The translations under genes were made by a program, and so were the position numbers. From the NCBI RefSeq assembly GCF_009429125.1, contig NZ_CP045529.1:1426001-1490000 (forward strand): 64,000 bases of DNA, written 5' to 3'. Origin of the DNA: Luteimicrobium xylanilyticum (GTDB taxonomy: Bacteria; Actinomycetota; Actinomycetes; Actinomycetales; Cellulomonadaceae). Below are positions 26,275 to 36,161 of the stretch, one piece after another (position 1 is the stretch's first letter; each line of letters opens with the position of its first letter). Under the pieces are notes generated by a model. That model was not told the DNA's origin. It did no database searches and saw only the letters and a program-made list of their open reading frames with translations.

Positions 26275-26364
26275 GGTCGCGGCCCGTCGCGGGACGGGCA
26301 CCGCGCGGCACGCTGTGCGGGACGTGGTCGGCGACGGGCCGGCCCACGACCCGAGGAGACAGCG

Positions 26365-26937
26365 ATGAGCGAGGCCCTGACCACCCTGACCGGATTCGTG
26401 GGAGACGACCCGCGCCAGTTCGTGTCCGCGACCGGCACGTCGTTCACGACGTTCCGGATGGCGACGACGCGGCGGTTCTTCGACCGGACCAAGGGCGAGT
26501 GGGTCGACGGCCAGACCCTCTGGTTCACGGTCAAGTCGTGGCGCGACATGGCGCGCAACGTGGCGGAGTCGCTGCGCAAGGGCGAGCCTGTCATCGCGAC
26601 GGGGGTGCTCGGCGTCGACGAGTGGATCAGCCCCGACGGACCGCGGACCTCCCTCGTGCTGGAGGCGCGCGCCGTGGGCCACGACCTGTCGCGCGGGCAG
26701 GCGAGGTTCGCGCGGACCGTCCACCGCAGCACGCCGGACGAGCGCGACCGGACCGCACCGGGGACCGGGGGACCGGCCGACGGTGCGGAGGCCGAGCCGC
26801 CGGTCTCGGACGACCCCTGGGCGGCGGGGCTGCCGGCGCTCGAGGACGACCCCGAGGCGACCGGCGGGCAGGCGGACGGTGCGGGTCTCGCCGGGTCGGG
26901 CGACGAGGAGCGCGAGCCGGTTGCCGCCGGCGTGTAG
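26365..26937 (+). CDS. ssb: Single-stranded DNA-binding protein
   Basis: A 190-residue OB-fold protein. Residues 1-115 give the SSB fold (LTGFVGDDPRQF, TTFRMATTRRFFD, LWFTVKSWRDMARNVAESLRKGEPVIATG, LVLEARAVGHDLS). The C-terminal 70 residues are acidic and Gly/Pro rich but do not end in the DDxPF tip that recruits partner proteins, so this is probably a second, SsbB-like paralogue and not the replicative SSB. GAGGAGACAGCG precedes the ATG. It lies between GTPase pair A and ettA. Confidence 0.85.
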   Translation: MSEALTTLTGFVGDDPRQFVSATGTSFTTFRMATTRRFFDRTKGEWVDGQTLWFTVKSWRDMARNVAESLRKGEPVIATGVLGVDEWISPDGPRTSLVLEARAVGHDLSRGQARFARTVHRSTPDERDRTAPGTGGPADGAEAEPPVSDDPWAAGLPALEDDPEATGGQADGAGLAGSGDEEREPVAAGV

Positions 26938-26981
26938 CGCCTGGTGGCGGACGTGGGGCGCGGCACGGCGCCCCGACCGCG

Positions 26982-26987
26982 TAGGCT
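26982..26987 (+). promoter_or_regulatory. -10 box of ettA
   Basis: TAGGCT about 115 bases before the ettA GTG, giving an untranslated leader near 110 bases, unlike the leaderless genes around it. Confidence 0.45.
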
Positions 26988-27102
26988 GGTGGGTCGCGGG
27001 CGCCCGGCCCGCGCCGGGCAGGTTCTACCGAAGCCGCCCCGGTGCCGCGGCGGGCGGCGCCCCACGTCCTCCCGAACGATCGTGACAGGCGGAACACAAC
27101 CG

Positions 27103-28785
<1,683 letters not shown>

Positions 28786-28833
28786 GCTTCCCGGCCCACG
28801 CGCGTCGGTGGGGCGGGCACGGTCCCCCTCGGG

Positions 28834-28839
28834 CAGACT
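28834..28839 (+). promoter_or_regulatory. -10 box of GTPase pair B
   Basis: CAGACT, six bases, then ATG. Confidence 0.45.
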
Positions 28840-28845
28840 GGCCGC

Positions 28846-30783
28846 ATGAGCAGCGACGACGCGGGCGCGGACGCACGTCTCGCGGCGGCCGTCACGGCCG
28901 CGCGCGGGGCGCTCGACGCGTCGTCGTTCCCGCTCGCCACCGACGACGCGGCGGACGCCCGGAGCACCCGGGCCGAGCTGCTCGGCCAGCTCGACGACTA
29001 CCTGCTGCCGCGGCTCCGGTCGCGCGACGCACCGCTCCTCGCGGTCGTCGGCGGGTCGACGGGTGCGGGCAAGTCGACGCTCGTCAACGCGCTCGTGGGG
29101 CAGGTCGTGAGCGCGCCAGGCGTCCTGCGCCCGACCACGCGCGCCCCCGTGCTCGTCCACCATCCCCTCGACGCCGCGTGGTTCACGTCCGACCGGGTGC
29201 TGCCGGGGCTGGCGCGGGTGCGGTCGGACCGGCCCGGCAGCGCGGCCACGCCCCCGTCGGACCTGGGAGCGCGCGCGCTGCGGCTCGTCGCGAGCGACCG
29301 CGTGCCCCGCGGCCTCGCGCTCGTCGACGCGCCCGACGTCGACTCGGTCGCGACCGAGAACCGCGAGCTGGCCCACCAGCTCCTCGCGGCGGCCGACCTG
29401 TGGGTCTTCGTCACCACCGCCGCCCGGTACGCCGACGCGGTGCCGTGGGACCTGCTCGCGGCCGCGGGACGCCGTCGGGCGCAGGTCGCGCTCGTGCTGG
29501 ACCGCGTCGATCCCGGCGCCGAGGCCGTCGAGGCGGACCTCGCCCGCCTCGCCGAGGCCGAGGGGCTGGGCGACGCGCGGATCTTCCTGGTGCCCGAGAC
29601 GGCGCCCGGGGAGGACGGCCTGCTGCCCGAACGGGTCGTCGCCCCCCTGGCCCGCTGGCTCACGCGCCTCGCCGCGGACGAGGGGGCGCGCCGCGGCGTG
29701 GTCGACGCGACCTGCGACGGTGTCGTCGACGACCTCGTCCGACGGCTGCGTGGGCTGGCCCGGGCCGCGACCGGGCAGACCGCCGCTGACGGGGAGCTGC
29801 GCCGCGCCGTCGACGACGCCTACGAGGCCGCCGCGCGGGAGATCGTCGAGGCGACCGCGGACGGCACCCTGCTGCGTGGCGAGGTGCTGGGCCGCTGGCA
29901 AGAGCTCGTCGGGGGAAACGAGCTGTTCGCCGGCTTCCAGCGCGCGGTCGGCCGGGCCCGGGACCGGGTGGCGGCGTTCTTCCGGGGCAGGTCGGAGGCG
30001 GTCCCTCGGCTCGAGCGGGCGATCGGCTCGAGCCTCGAGGGCCTCGTGCTCGATGCCGCGGAGACCGCGGACCAGCGCGCCGCGGCGGCCTGGCGCGGGA
30101 CGTCCGCGGGGCGCCCGCTCGTCACCGGGCCCGACGGCACCGTCCCGCCGACCGCGCACGTCGCGCTGCGCGAGCGGACCGCGGCCGAGGTGCGGGCGTG
30201 GCAGGAGGACGTGCTCGCGCTCGTTCGCGACCGGGGCGCCGCGAAGCGGGGGACCGCGCGGGCCCTGTCGCTCGGCATCAACGGCGTGGGCGTGGTCCTC
30301 ATGGTCCTGGTCTTCGCGTCGACCGCCGGTCTCACGGGCGCCGAGCTGGGCATCGCGGGGGGCACCGCAGCCGCCTCCCAGGCGGTGCTGTCGGCCGTGT
30401 TCGGCGACGAGGCCGTCCGCCAGCTCACCCGCGCCGCGCGGGACGCGCTCGAGGCCCGCGTCCGCGCGGTCCTCGCGACCGAGGCGGACCGCTACCTCGC
30501 GGTCCTCGACGCCCTGGGCGCCGCCGACGACGCCGGTCCGGGTCTGCTCGTGGCCGCGGACGGCGTCGAGCGCGCCGCCCGGGACGAGCGCACGGCGCGC
30601 GAGGCGGAGGTCGCGCCCGCGGCGGAGCGGGCGACGACGGGTCCCGGACCGGGGCTGCGGGGTGCCGACCTCGCCGACGAGGGCCCGGCCGGGCGGACCG
30701 CCGCCGGCGACACGCACGAGACCGAACCCGAGCGGGGCCGGGGCGGGTTCTGGCGCCGCGTCCTGCGGGGCGGCCGCACGTGA
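28846..30783 (+). CDS. Dynamin-like/TRAFAC GTPase, pair B member 1
   Basis: A 645-residue paralogue of the gene at 22976, sharing ELLGQLDDYLLPRLRSRDAP, G1 GSTGAGKST, VLRPTTRAPV, G3 LVDAPDVDS and LWVFVTTAARYADAVPWD; G4 reads VLDRVD. Unlike pair A it has a clear hydrophobic region at about residues 483-530 (GVGVVLMVLVFASTAGLTG, then GIAGGTAAASQAVLSAVFG) flanked by helices, so it can anchor in or bind the membrane. Downstream a Gly/Glu-rich tail ends in basic RRVLRGGRT. The ATG follows CAGACT by six bases. Confidence 0.83.
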   Translation: MSSDDAGADARLAAAVTAARGALDASSFPLATDDAADARSTRAELLGQLDDYLLPRLRSRDAPLLAVVGGSTGAGKSTLVNALVGQVVSAPGVLRPTTRAPVLVHHPLDAAWFTSDRVLPGLARVRSDRPGSAATPPSDLGARALRLVASDRVPRGLALVDAPDVDSVATENRELAHQLLAAADLWVFVTTAARYADAVPWDLLAAAGRRRAQVALVLDRVDPGAEAVEADLARLAEAEGLGDARIFLVPETAPGEDGLLPERVVAPLARWLTRLAADEGARRGVVDATCDGVVDDLVRRLRGLARAATGQTAADGELRRAVDDAYEAAAREIVEATADGTLLRGEVLGRWQELVGGNELFAGFQRAVGRARDRVAAFFRGRSEAVPRLERAIGSSLEGLVLDAAETADQRAAAAWRGTSAGRPLVTGPDGTVPPTAHVALRERTAAEVRAWQEDVLALVRDRGAAKRGTARALSLGINGVGVVLMVLVFASTAGLTGAELGIAGGTAAASQAVLSAVFGDEAVRQLTRAARDALEARVRAVLATEADRYLAVLDALGAADDAGPGLLVAADGVERAARDERTAREAEVAPAAERATTGPGPGLRGADLADEGPAGRTAAGDTHETEPERGRGGFWRRVLRGGRT

Positions 30784-32420
30784 GCCCGCGCCGCCGCGGG
30801 GCGACGCTGGGCCTGCCGCAGCGTGCGAGCGCGCTCGAGGCCGCGCGCCAGGCCGGCGCCGGGCGTCTGGACCCGGACCTCCTCGCACGGGTCGACGCGG
30901 TGCTCGGCGGCAGCCGGGCGCGTGCCGCGCTGTCGAGCGAGCACACCGTGGTCGCGCTCGCGGGCGGGACGGGCGCCGGCAAGTCGTCGCTGTTCAACGC
31001 GCTCGCGGGAGGCGCCGTGCAGGACGTCGGGGTGCGGCGCCCGACGACGTCCGACGCCGCCGCGTGGGTGCGGGGGGACGGAGCGGGCCCGCTGCTCGAC
31101 TGGCTCGGCATCCGGGAGCGGCACGAGGGGGACGGCCGCGGTGACGCGCCGGCCGAGACGCCCGCGCTGCCCGACGCCCCCGAGGGACTCGTGCTCCTGG
31201 ACCTCCCGGACCACGACTCGGTCGTCGTCGAGCACCGGGAGCGCGCCGAGCGCCTCGTCGAGCGCGCGGACCTGCTCGTCTGGGTGCTCGACCCGCAGAA
31301 GTACGCCGACGCGGCGCTGCACGAGCGGTACCTGCGGCCGCTCGCGGGGCACGCGGACGTCATGGTCCTCGTCCTCAACCAGGTCGACCGGCTGACGCCC
31401 GCCGACGCCGCCGCCTGCCTCGCGGACGTCCGGCGGCTCGCGCGCGAGGACGGGCTGGGCGACGTCCCGGTGCTCGGCGTCTCGGCCCGCACGGGCGCGG
31501 GTCTCGCCGAGCTGCGGGCACTGCTGGCCGACGCGGTGCGGCGCCGCGAGGCGGCCACCGCGCGGCGCACGGCCGACGTCCGCGCGGTCGCCCGCGACGT
31601 CCTCGCTGCGTGCGGGGACGACCTGCCGGACCGCGCGTCGAGCGCCGCCCAGGCCGAGCTGTACCGCGCGCTCGAGGCGGCGGCCGGGGTCGACACGGTC
31701 GTCGACGCGGTCCGCGCGTCGGCGCTCAAGCGCGCGCGGGCGGCCACGGGCTGGCCCGTGACGCGCTGGCTCGGTCGCCTGCGCCCCGACCCGCTGCGCA
31801 GGCTGCGCCTGGACCACGCGGGCGGACCTGACCGCGACCCCGACCTCGTGCGCTCGTCCCTCCCGTCGCAGTCACCGGCGGTCGCCGCGCAGGCACGGGT
31901 CGCCGTCCGGGGCTACGTGCGCACCGTCACGCATGGCGCGCCCGAGGCGTGGGCGCGGGCCGTGGACCAGCGCGCCGCGGACGCCGTCGCCGGCCTGCCC
32001 GACACGCTCGACCGTGCCGTCGTCGCGACGCGGCTGTCCGCGGCCCGCCCGCCGCGGTGGTGGCGCGCCGTCGACGTCGTCCAGTGGGTGCTGCTCGGGG
32101 TCGCCGCGGTCGGGCTGCTCTGGCTGGGCGTCCTCGCGGTGCTCGGCTACCTGCAGCTCCCGCGCGGCGGGACCCCCACCTGGCACGGGATCCCCGTGCC
32201 GACGGGCCTGCTGGTCGTGGGCGTCGTCGCCGGCCTGCTGCTCGCGCTCGTGGCGCGCGCCCTCGCCGGGCTCGGGGCGCGGCGTCGGGCGCGGGCCGCC
32301 CGGTCCCGGCTGCGGGACGCGGTCGCGACCGTCGCGGACGAGCGGGTGCGGCTCCCGGTCGGGGAGGAGCTCGCGGCCCTGTCGACGTGCCGCGCGTCCG
32401 CGGCGATCGCCGCGTCGTGA
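30780..32420 (+). CDS. Membrane GTPase (YfjP-like), pair B member 2
   Basis: A 546-residue paralogue of the gene at 24733: G1 AGGTGAGKSSLFNAL (about residues 61-75), DVGVRRPTTSDAAAW, G3 LLDLPDHDS, VWVLDPQKYADAALHERYL, G4 LNQVD and G5 GVSARTG. Two spans lie at about 429-456 (VLLGVAAVGLLWLGVLAVLGY) and 472-494 (GLLVVGVVAGLLLALVARAL). The GTG at 30780 overlaps the stop of member 1 by four bases, the same coupling as in pair A. The extended frame upstream lies inside member 1 and is rejected. Confidence 0.85.
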   Translation: MSPRRRGATLGLPQRASALEAARQAGAGRLDPDLLARVDAVLGGSRARAALSSEHTVVALAGGTGAGKSSLFNALAGGAVQDVGVRRPTTSDAAAWVRGDGAGPLLDWLGIRERHEGDGRGDAPAETPALPDAPEGLVLLDLPDHDSVVVEHRERAERLVERADLLVWVLDPQKYADAALHERYLRPLAGHADVMVLVLNQVDRLTPADAAACLADVRRLAREDGLGDVPVLGVSARTGAGLAELRALLADAVRRREAATARRTADVRAVARDVLAACGDDLPDRASSAAQAELYRALEAAAGVDTVVDAVRASALKRARAATGWPVTRWLGRLRPDPLRRLRLDHAGGPDRDPDLVRSSLPSQSPAVAAQARVAVRGYVRTVTHGAPEAWARAVDQRAADAVAGLPDTLDRAVVATRLSAARPPRWWRAVDVVQWVLLGVAAVGLLWLGVLAVLGYLQLPRGGTPTWHGIPVPTGLLVVGVVAGLLLALVARALAGLGARRRARAARSRLRDAVATVADERVRLPVGEELAALSTCRASAAIAAS

Positions 32421-32473
32421 GGATCACACCCGGGCGCGGGGCCGGATGCGTCGGACGGCCCGACGCGTGGCGG

Positions 32474-32479
32474 TAGGTT
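32474..32479 (+). promoter_or_regulatory. -10 box of the hotdog thioesterase gene
   Basis: TAGGTT eight bases before the ATG. Confidence 0.5.
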
Positions 32480-32487
32480 CGGGAACC

Positions 32488-32985
32488 ATGACCCGACTGC
32501 ACGTGCCCGTCTCGCTGCGCTGGTCCGACCTGGACGCCTACCAGCACGTCAACAACGTCGAGATGTTCCGCCTCCTCGAGGACGCTCGCATCACCGCGTT
32601 CTGGCAGCACCCCGGCGCCGGCGAGGACGCGTGGCCGACCGCCGTGATCGAGAACGGGCCCGGCGCGACGTCGCACACGTTCGTCGCGCGCCAGGAGATC
32701 GAGTACCTGCACCCCCTCGCGTTCACGCGCACACCCGTCCGGGTGGAGATGTGGATCGGGAAGATCGGTGGCGCGAGCCTCGAGGTCTGCTACGAGGTGC
32801 ACGACGGCGCGGCCCGGTTCGAGCGCGTCGGCCCGACCGCGGGCGGCGAGCCGTACGCACGGGCCGCCACGACGATCGTCGTGGTGGACGCCGCGAGCGG
32901 ACGTCCGCGTCGCATCTCGCCCGACGAGCGCGCCGCGTGGGAACCCTTCGTCGAGGAGCCGATCGCCTTCCGGCGGCGCGGGTGA
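32488..32985 (+). CDS. Acyl-CoA thioesterase, hotdog (4HBT) family
   Basis: A 165-residue hotdog-fold thioesterase. VSLRWSDLDAYQHVNNVEMFRLLEDARI (about residues 7-34) has the catalytic D-x-x-x-H-V-N-N signature of the 4-hydroxybenzoyl-CoA thioesterase/YbgC group, followed by the long helix and VVRQEIEYLHPLAF-like ARQEIEYLHPL. The acyl substrate is not evident. Followed with a four-base overlap by the MOSC gene. Confidence 0.9.
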   Translation: MTRLHVPVSLRWSDLDAYQHVNNVEMFRLLEDARITAFWQHPGAGEDAWPTAVIENGPGATSHTFVARQEIEYLHPLAFTRTPVRVEMWIGKIGGASLEVCYEVHDGAARFERVGPTAGGEPYARAATTIVVVDAASGRPRRISPDERAAWEPFVEEPIAFRRRG

Positions 32986-33815
32986 GCGGCGCGGCGGGGC
33001 CCACGATGCGGGTCGCGTCGCTGCACGTGTACCCCCTCAAGGGCTGCCACCGGATCGACCTGGACGAGGCGGTCGTCGAGCCGTGGGGGCTGGCGGGGGA
33101 CCGGCGCTGGCTGCCGGTCGACGCGGACGGCAAGCTCGTGAGCCAGCGCGAGGTGCGCGCCCTGGCGACGGTGCGTCCGCGGCTGACCGAGGCGGGCGTC
33201 CAGCTCTCCGCACCCGGCCTCGACGACCTCGACGTCGAGGCCGTGCCCGGTCCGTCGGTCGAGGCGGACGTGTGGGGCAACCGCTTCCAGGCCACAGCCT
33301 GCGGCCCCGAGGCGGACGCCTGGTTCTCGAAGGTCGCGGGTCGGGACCTGCGGCTCGTCTGGATGGACGACCCGACGCGCCGTCCGGTCGAGCCGGGGTG
33401 GTCCAGGCCCGGCGACGTCGTCAGCGCCGCGGACGGCTACCCGCTGCTCGTCGCGAGCGCGTCGTCGCTGGACGCGCTCAACGGCTGGATCGCGGCGGAG
33501 TCGTCGCCCGACGAGGTCGTCCCGATGACGCGCTTTCGCCCGAACCTCGTGCTCGAGGGGGCGCCCGCCTGGGCGGAGGACGCCTGGACCGGGCGTCGGC
33601 TTCGCGTCGGCGACGTCGTGCTCCGGGTCGCCAACCCGTGCGCGCGCTGCGTCATGACGACGACCGACCAGGAGTCGGGCGAACGACGTCGCGAGCCGCT
33701 GCGCACCCTGGCTCGGCACCGCAACGTCGACAGGCAGCTGCTGTTCGCCGTCAACGCCATCCCGGACGGCCCCGGCACCGTGCGCGTGGGCGACGAGGTC
33801 GCGCTCGTCGACTGA
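32982..33815 (+). CDS. MOSC domain protein (mARC-like)
   Basis: A 277-residue protein with an N-terminal MOSC beta-barrel (VASLHVYPLKGCHRIDL, VEPWGLAGDRRWLPVD) and the C-terminal MOSC domain (RFRPNLVLEG, RLRVGDVVLRVANPCARCVMTTTDQ). The Cys of NPCARC fits the molybdenum ligand of the mARC/YcbX group, enzymes that reduce N-hydroxylated compounds with an electron partner. The ferredoxin domain found at the end of YcbX is absent. GTG at 32982 overlaps the thioesterase stop; ATG at 33006 is an alternative start. Confidence 0.87.
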   Translation: MSGAAGPTMRVASLHVYPLKGCHRIDLDEAVVEPWGLAGDRRWLPVDADGKLVSQREVRALATVRPRLTEAGVQLSAPGLDDLDVEAVPGPSVEADVWGNRFQATACGPEADAWFSKVAGRDLRLVWMDDPTRRPVEPGWSRPGDVVSAADGYPLLVASASSLDALNGWIAAESSPDEVVPMTRFRPNLVLEGAPAWAEDAWTGRRLRVGDVVLRVANPCARCVMTTTDQESGERRREPLRTLARHRNVDRQLLFAVNAIPDGPGTVRVGDEVALVD

Positions 33816-33822
33816 CGCGCGC

Positions 33823-35394
33823 TCAGCGGTGCGCCCTCCGGGCCGCCTCGGCGGCGACGTTGCGCTGCATGCCGCCGAACACGACGCCGTGGAACGGCTT
33901 GACCGACCACCAGTAGAGCTGGCCGAGCAGGCCGTGCGGCGAGAAGAGCGCGCGCTGGGCGAAGTAGGTGCGACCCGGCCCCGCGGCCTCCTCGGGTCCC
34001 GGGCCGGCGACGTCGGGCGTGTGCTCCGCGAGCTCCTCGGCGGCGGTGTCCACCCGCAGCTCGAGCCACGCGAGGCCGGGGAGGCGCATCTCCGCGCGCA
34101 GCAGCAGCCGCCTGCCGGGCTCGATCGCCTCCACCCGCCAGAAGTCCAGCGCGTCGTCCACGCGCAGGTGCCGCTCGTCGCGGCGGCCCCGGCGCAGCCC
34201 CGGTCCGCCGGCGAGCCTGTCCATGAGGCCACGGACCTGCCACGCGAGCGACCACGAGTACCAGCCCCGGTGGCCACCGATCTCCTCGACGACCTCCCAC
34301 AGCACGTCGGCGGGGGCGTCCACGACCGTCCGGCGCTCGTCGACGTAGAACGACCCGCCCGACCAGTCGGGGTCGGTCGGCAGCGGGTCGCTCGGCGCGC
34401 CCGGGAGGGCCGCCGACGACCACCGGGTGGTGACCTCGCCGTCGTGGATGCGCTCCAGCGCCAGCCCGATCGCCCGCTCCACGCCGACGAGCCCCTCGGG
34501 CGGGTCGGGCACGAGGGCGCGGACGTCGTGCTCGCGGCACACCGTCTCGTGCTCGAGGGACTCGACGAGCGGCTTCGCGATCCCGGCGGGGACGGGTGTC
34601 ACGAGCCCGACCCAGAGGCTGGACAGGCGCGGGGTGAGGACGGGGACCGGGACGATGACCCGGCGCGGGAGCCCGGCGACCCGGGCGTACGTCTGCATCA
34701 GCTCGCCGTACGTCAGGACGTCGGGGCCACCGACGTCGAACGTGCGCGAGACGTGCGCGGGCATGTCCGCGCTGCCGACGAGGTAGCGCAGCACGTCGCG
34801 GACCGCGATCGGCTGGATCCGGTTCGACACCCAGCGCGGCGTCGTCATGACGGGCAGCCGTTCCGTGAGATAGCGCACCATCTCGAACGAGGCCGAGCCC
34901 GAGCCCAGGACCACCGCGGCCTGGAGCACCGTCGTCGGGACCCCGGAGGCGAGCAGGATCTCGCCGACCTCGCGCCGGCTCGCCAGGTGCCGCGACAGCT
35001 CCACGCCCGACGGCGCGAGCCCGCCCAGGTAGACCAGGCGCCCGACCCCGGCCTCGCGGGCGGCCCGTCCGAACGTGCGCGCGAGGTGCCGGTCCCGCGC
35101 CTCGAAGTCGCGCCCGGAGCCGAGGGAGTGGACCAGGTAGTAGGCCACGTCGACGCCGTCGAGCGCGGTGCTCAGCTCGTCGGCGTCCCCCACGTCGCAC
35201 CGGACGAGCTCGACGTCGTCCGCCCACTCGCGCCCCGCCAGGCGTGCCGGGTCGCGCGCGAGCGCGCGGACGCGGAAGCCGGCGGCGAGGAGCTCGGGGA
35301 CGAGCCGGCCGCCCACGTAGCCCGTGACCCCGGTCACGGCGGCGAGCCGGGGCATCGACGTGCGGTCGGCTGAGGTCGGGGACGTCGAGGGCAT
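33823..35394 (-). CDS. SDR-type NAD(P)-binding protein fused to DUF2867
   Basis: A 523-residue protein. The N-terminal Rossmann domain has AAVTGVTGYVGGRLVPEL (residues about 18-35, G-x-x-G-x-x-G), VAYYLVHSLGSGRDFEARD and RLVYLGGLAPSG, as in atypical extended SDRs. The C-terminal 200 residues match DUF2867 (GGSFYVDERRTVVDAP, YFAQRALFSPHGLLGQLYWWSVKPFH). Such proteins are linked with envelope or quinone metabolism by annotation only. The start lies 27 bases from the insertion element; MPRLAAV at 35355 is a shorter alternative. CAGACT precedes the ATG by five bases. Confidence 0.88.
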   Translation of the reverse strand: MPSTSPTSADRTSMPRLAAVTGVTGYVGGRLVPELLAAGFRVRALARDPARLAGREWADDVELVRCDVGDADELSTALDGVDVAYYLVHSLGSGRDFEARDRHLARTFGRAAREAGVGRLVYLGGLAPSGVELSRHLASRREVGEILLASGVPTTVLQAAVVLGSGSASFEMVRYLTERLPVMTTPRWVSNRIQPIAVRDVLRYLVGSADMPAHVSRTFDVGGPDVLTYGELMQTYARVAGLPRRVIVPVPVLTPRLSSLWVGLVTPVPAGIAKPLVESLEHETVCREHDVRALVPDPPEGLVGVERAIGLALERIHDGEVTTRWSSAALPGAPSDPLPTDPDWSGGSFYVDERRTVVDAPADVLWEVVEEIGGHRGWYSWSLAWQVRGLMDRLAGGPGLRRGRRDERHLRVDDALDFWRVEAIEPGRRLLLRAEMRLPGLAWLELRVDTAAEELAEHTPDVAGPGPEEAAGPGRTYFAQRALFSPHGLLGQLYWWSVKPFHGVVFGGMQRNVAAEAARRAHR

Positions 35395-35399
35395 CCCTC

Positions 35400-35405
35400 A
35401 GTCTG
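35400..35405 (-). promoter_or_regulatory. Possible -10 box of the SDR gene
   Basis: CAGACT on the reverse strand five bases from the ATG and 16 bases inside the boundary of the insertion element, so the insertion has spared it. Confidence 0.35.
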
Positions 35406-35424
35406 GCCCGGGCACCACGGCTAG

Positions 35425-35439
35425 CGCCTGTCGAACAAC
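35425..35439 (+). repeat. Left terminal inverted repeat
   Basis: CGCCTGTCGAACAAC. It matches the reverse complement of the right end, AGCCTGTCGAGCAAC, at 13 of 15 positions. Confidence 0.75.
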
Positions 35440-36148
35440 TACCTGGGGGTCGAGGCGGGGTAGTAGGAGCCTGGTCTGGGAGAGCAGGATGAAGGCCTCG
35501 TGGGCGGTCAGGGTGGCTTCGTGCTGGCGCACGAGGCGGCGGTGCCGGTTGATCCACCCGGTGGTGCGTTCGACGGCCCACCGCCGTGCTTGGACGACGA
35601 AGGTGCCAGCGAGTTTGGGGCCGCAGACGATCTCCAGCTTGATCCCTACGGCTGCTGCGGCCGCGGCGGGCCCCTGGCCTGTGTAGCCCCTGTCGGCCCA
35701 CACGTGCGCCACAGTCGTGCACGGGTTCTCGCCGAGGAGGTCTGCAAACACGGCCCGGTCCTGGACTTTCGCGGCGCTCGCGTGCATGGCCAGGAGCCGC
35801 CCGCCGGCATCGACGAGGATGTGGCGTTTGAGGCCGTCGACCTTCTTCGCGCCGTCGAACCCGCGCTCACCGGCCACAGGTGTGAGTTGAGTCCCGCAGA
35901 GTGGTGTAGCGCGGTCGCCGGGATCGTCTTCGACGAGACGTACTGCGGCCAGCGCGTCGACGTACTCGCGCCAGCGGTGTTCGCAGCATGGTCGGCCGCC
36001 GCGGGTGTGGGCCGAGGATGACCAGATGACGGATGTGCCCAGGCGGTATCGGTCTGGTCGGACGGGTACGGGCGTCGGATGGAGTGTTCACACGGGCTCG
36101 ACCGGCGTGACCAGCACTGACGTCCGCGTGCGTGTCGGTGGCCGCCGA

Positions 36149-36154
36149 TAGCGT
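36149..36154 (+). promoter_or_regulatory. -10 box of tnpB
   Basis: TAGCGT, seven bases, then GTG; the mobile gene uses the same leaderless layout as host genes. Confidence 0.5.
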
Positions 36155-36161
36155 CCGTGGC

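Larger units (their letters stand above)
35398..36085 (-). pseudogene. IS5-family transposase remnant
   Basis: The C-terminal half is intact: AGERGFDGAKKVDGLKRHILVD, VWADRGYTGQ with the second Asp, and VVQARRWAVERTTGWINRHRRL with the catalytic Glu of the Y-(2)-R-(3)-E-(6)-K type signature. The N-terminal part is only a trace (YPSDQTDTAWAH near 36034-36068) in another frame, with about 150 residues of the middle missing and no start. The reading frame also runs through the left inverted repeat and ends at 35398 in flanking DNA. Not functional. Confidence 0.8.
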
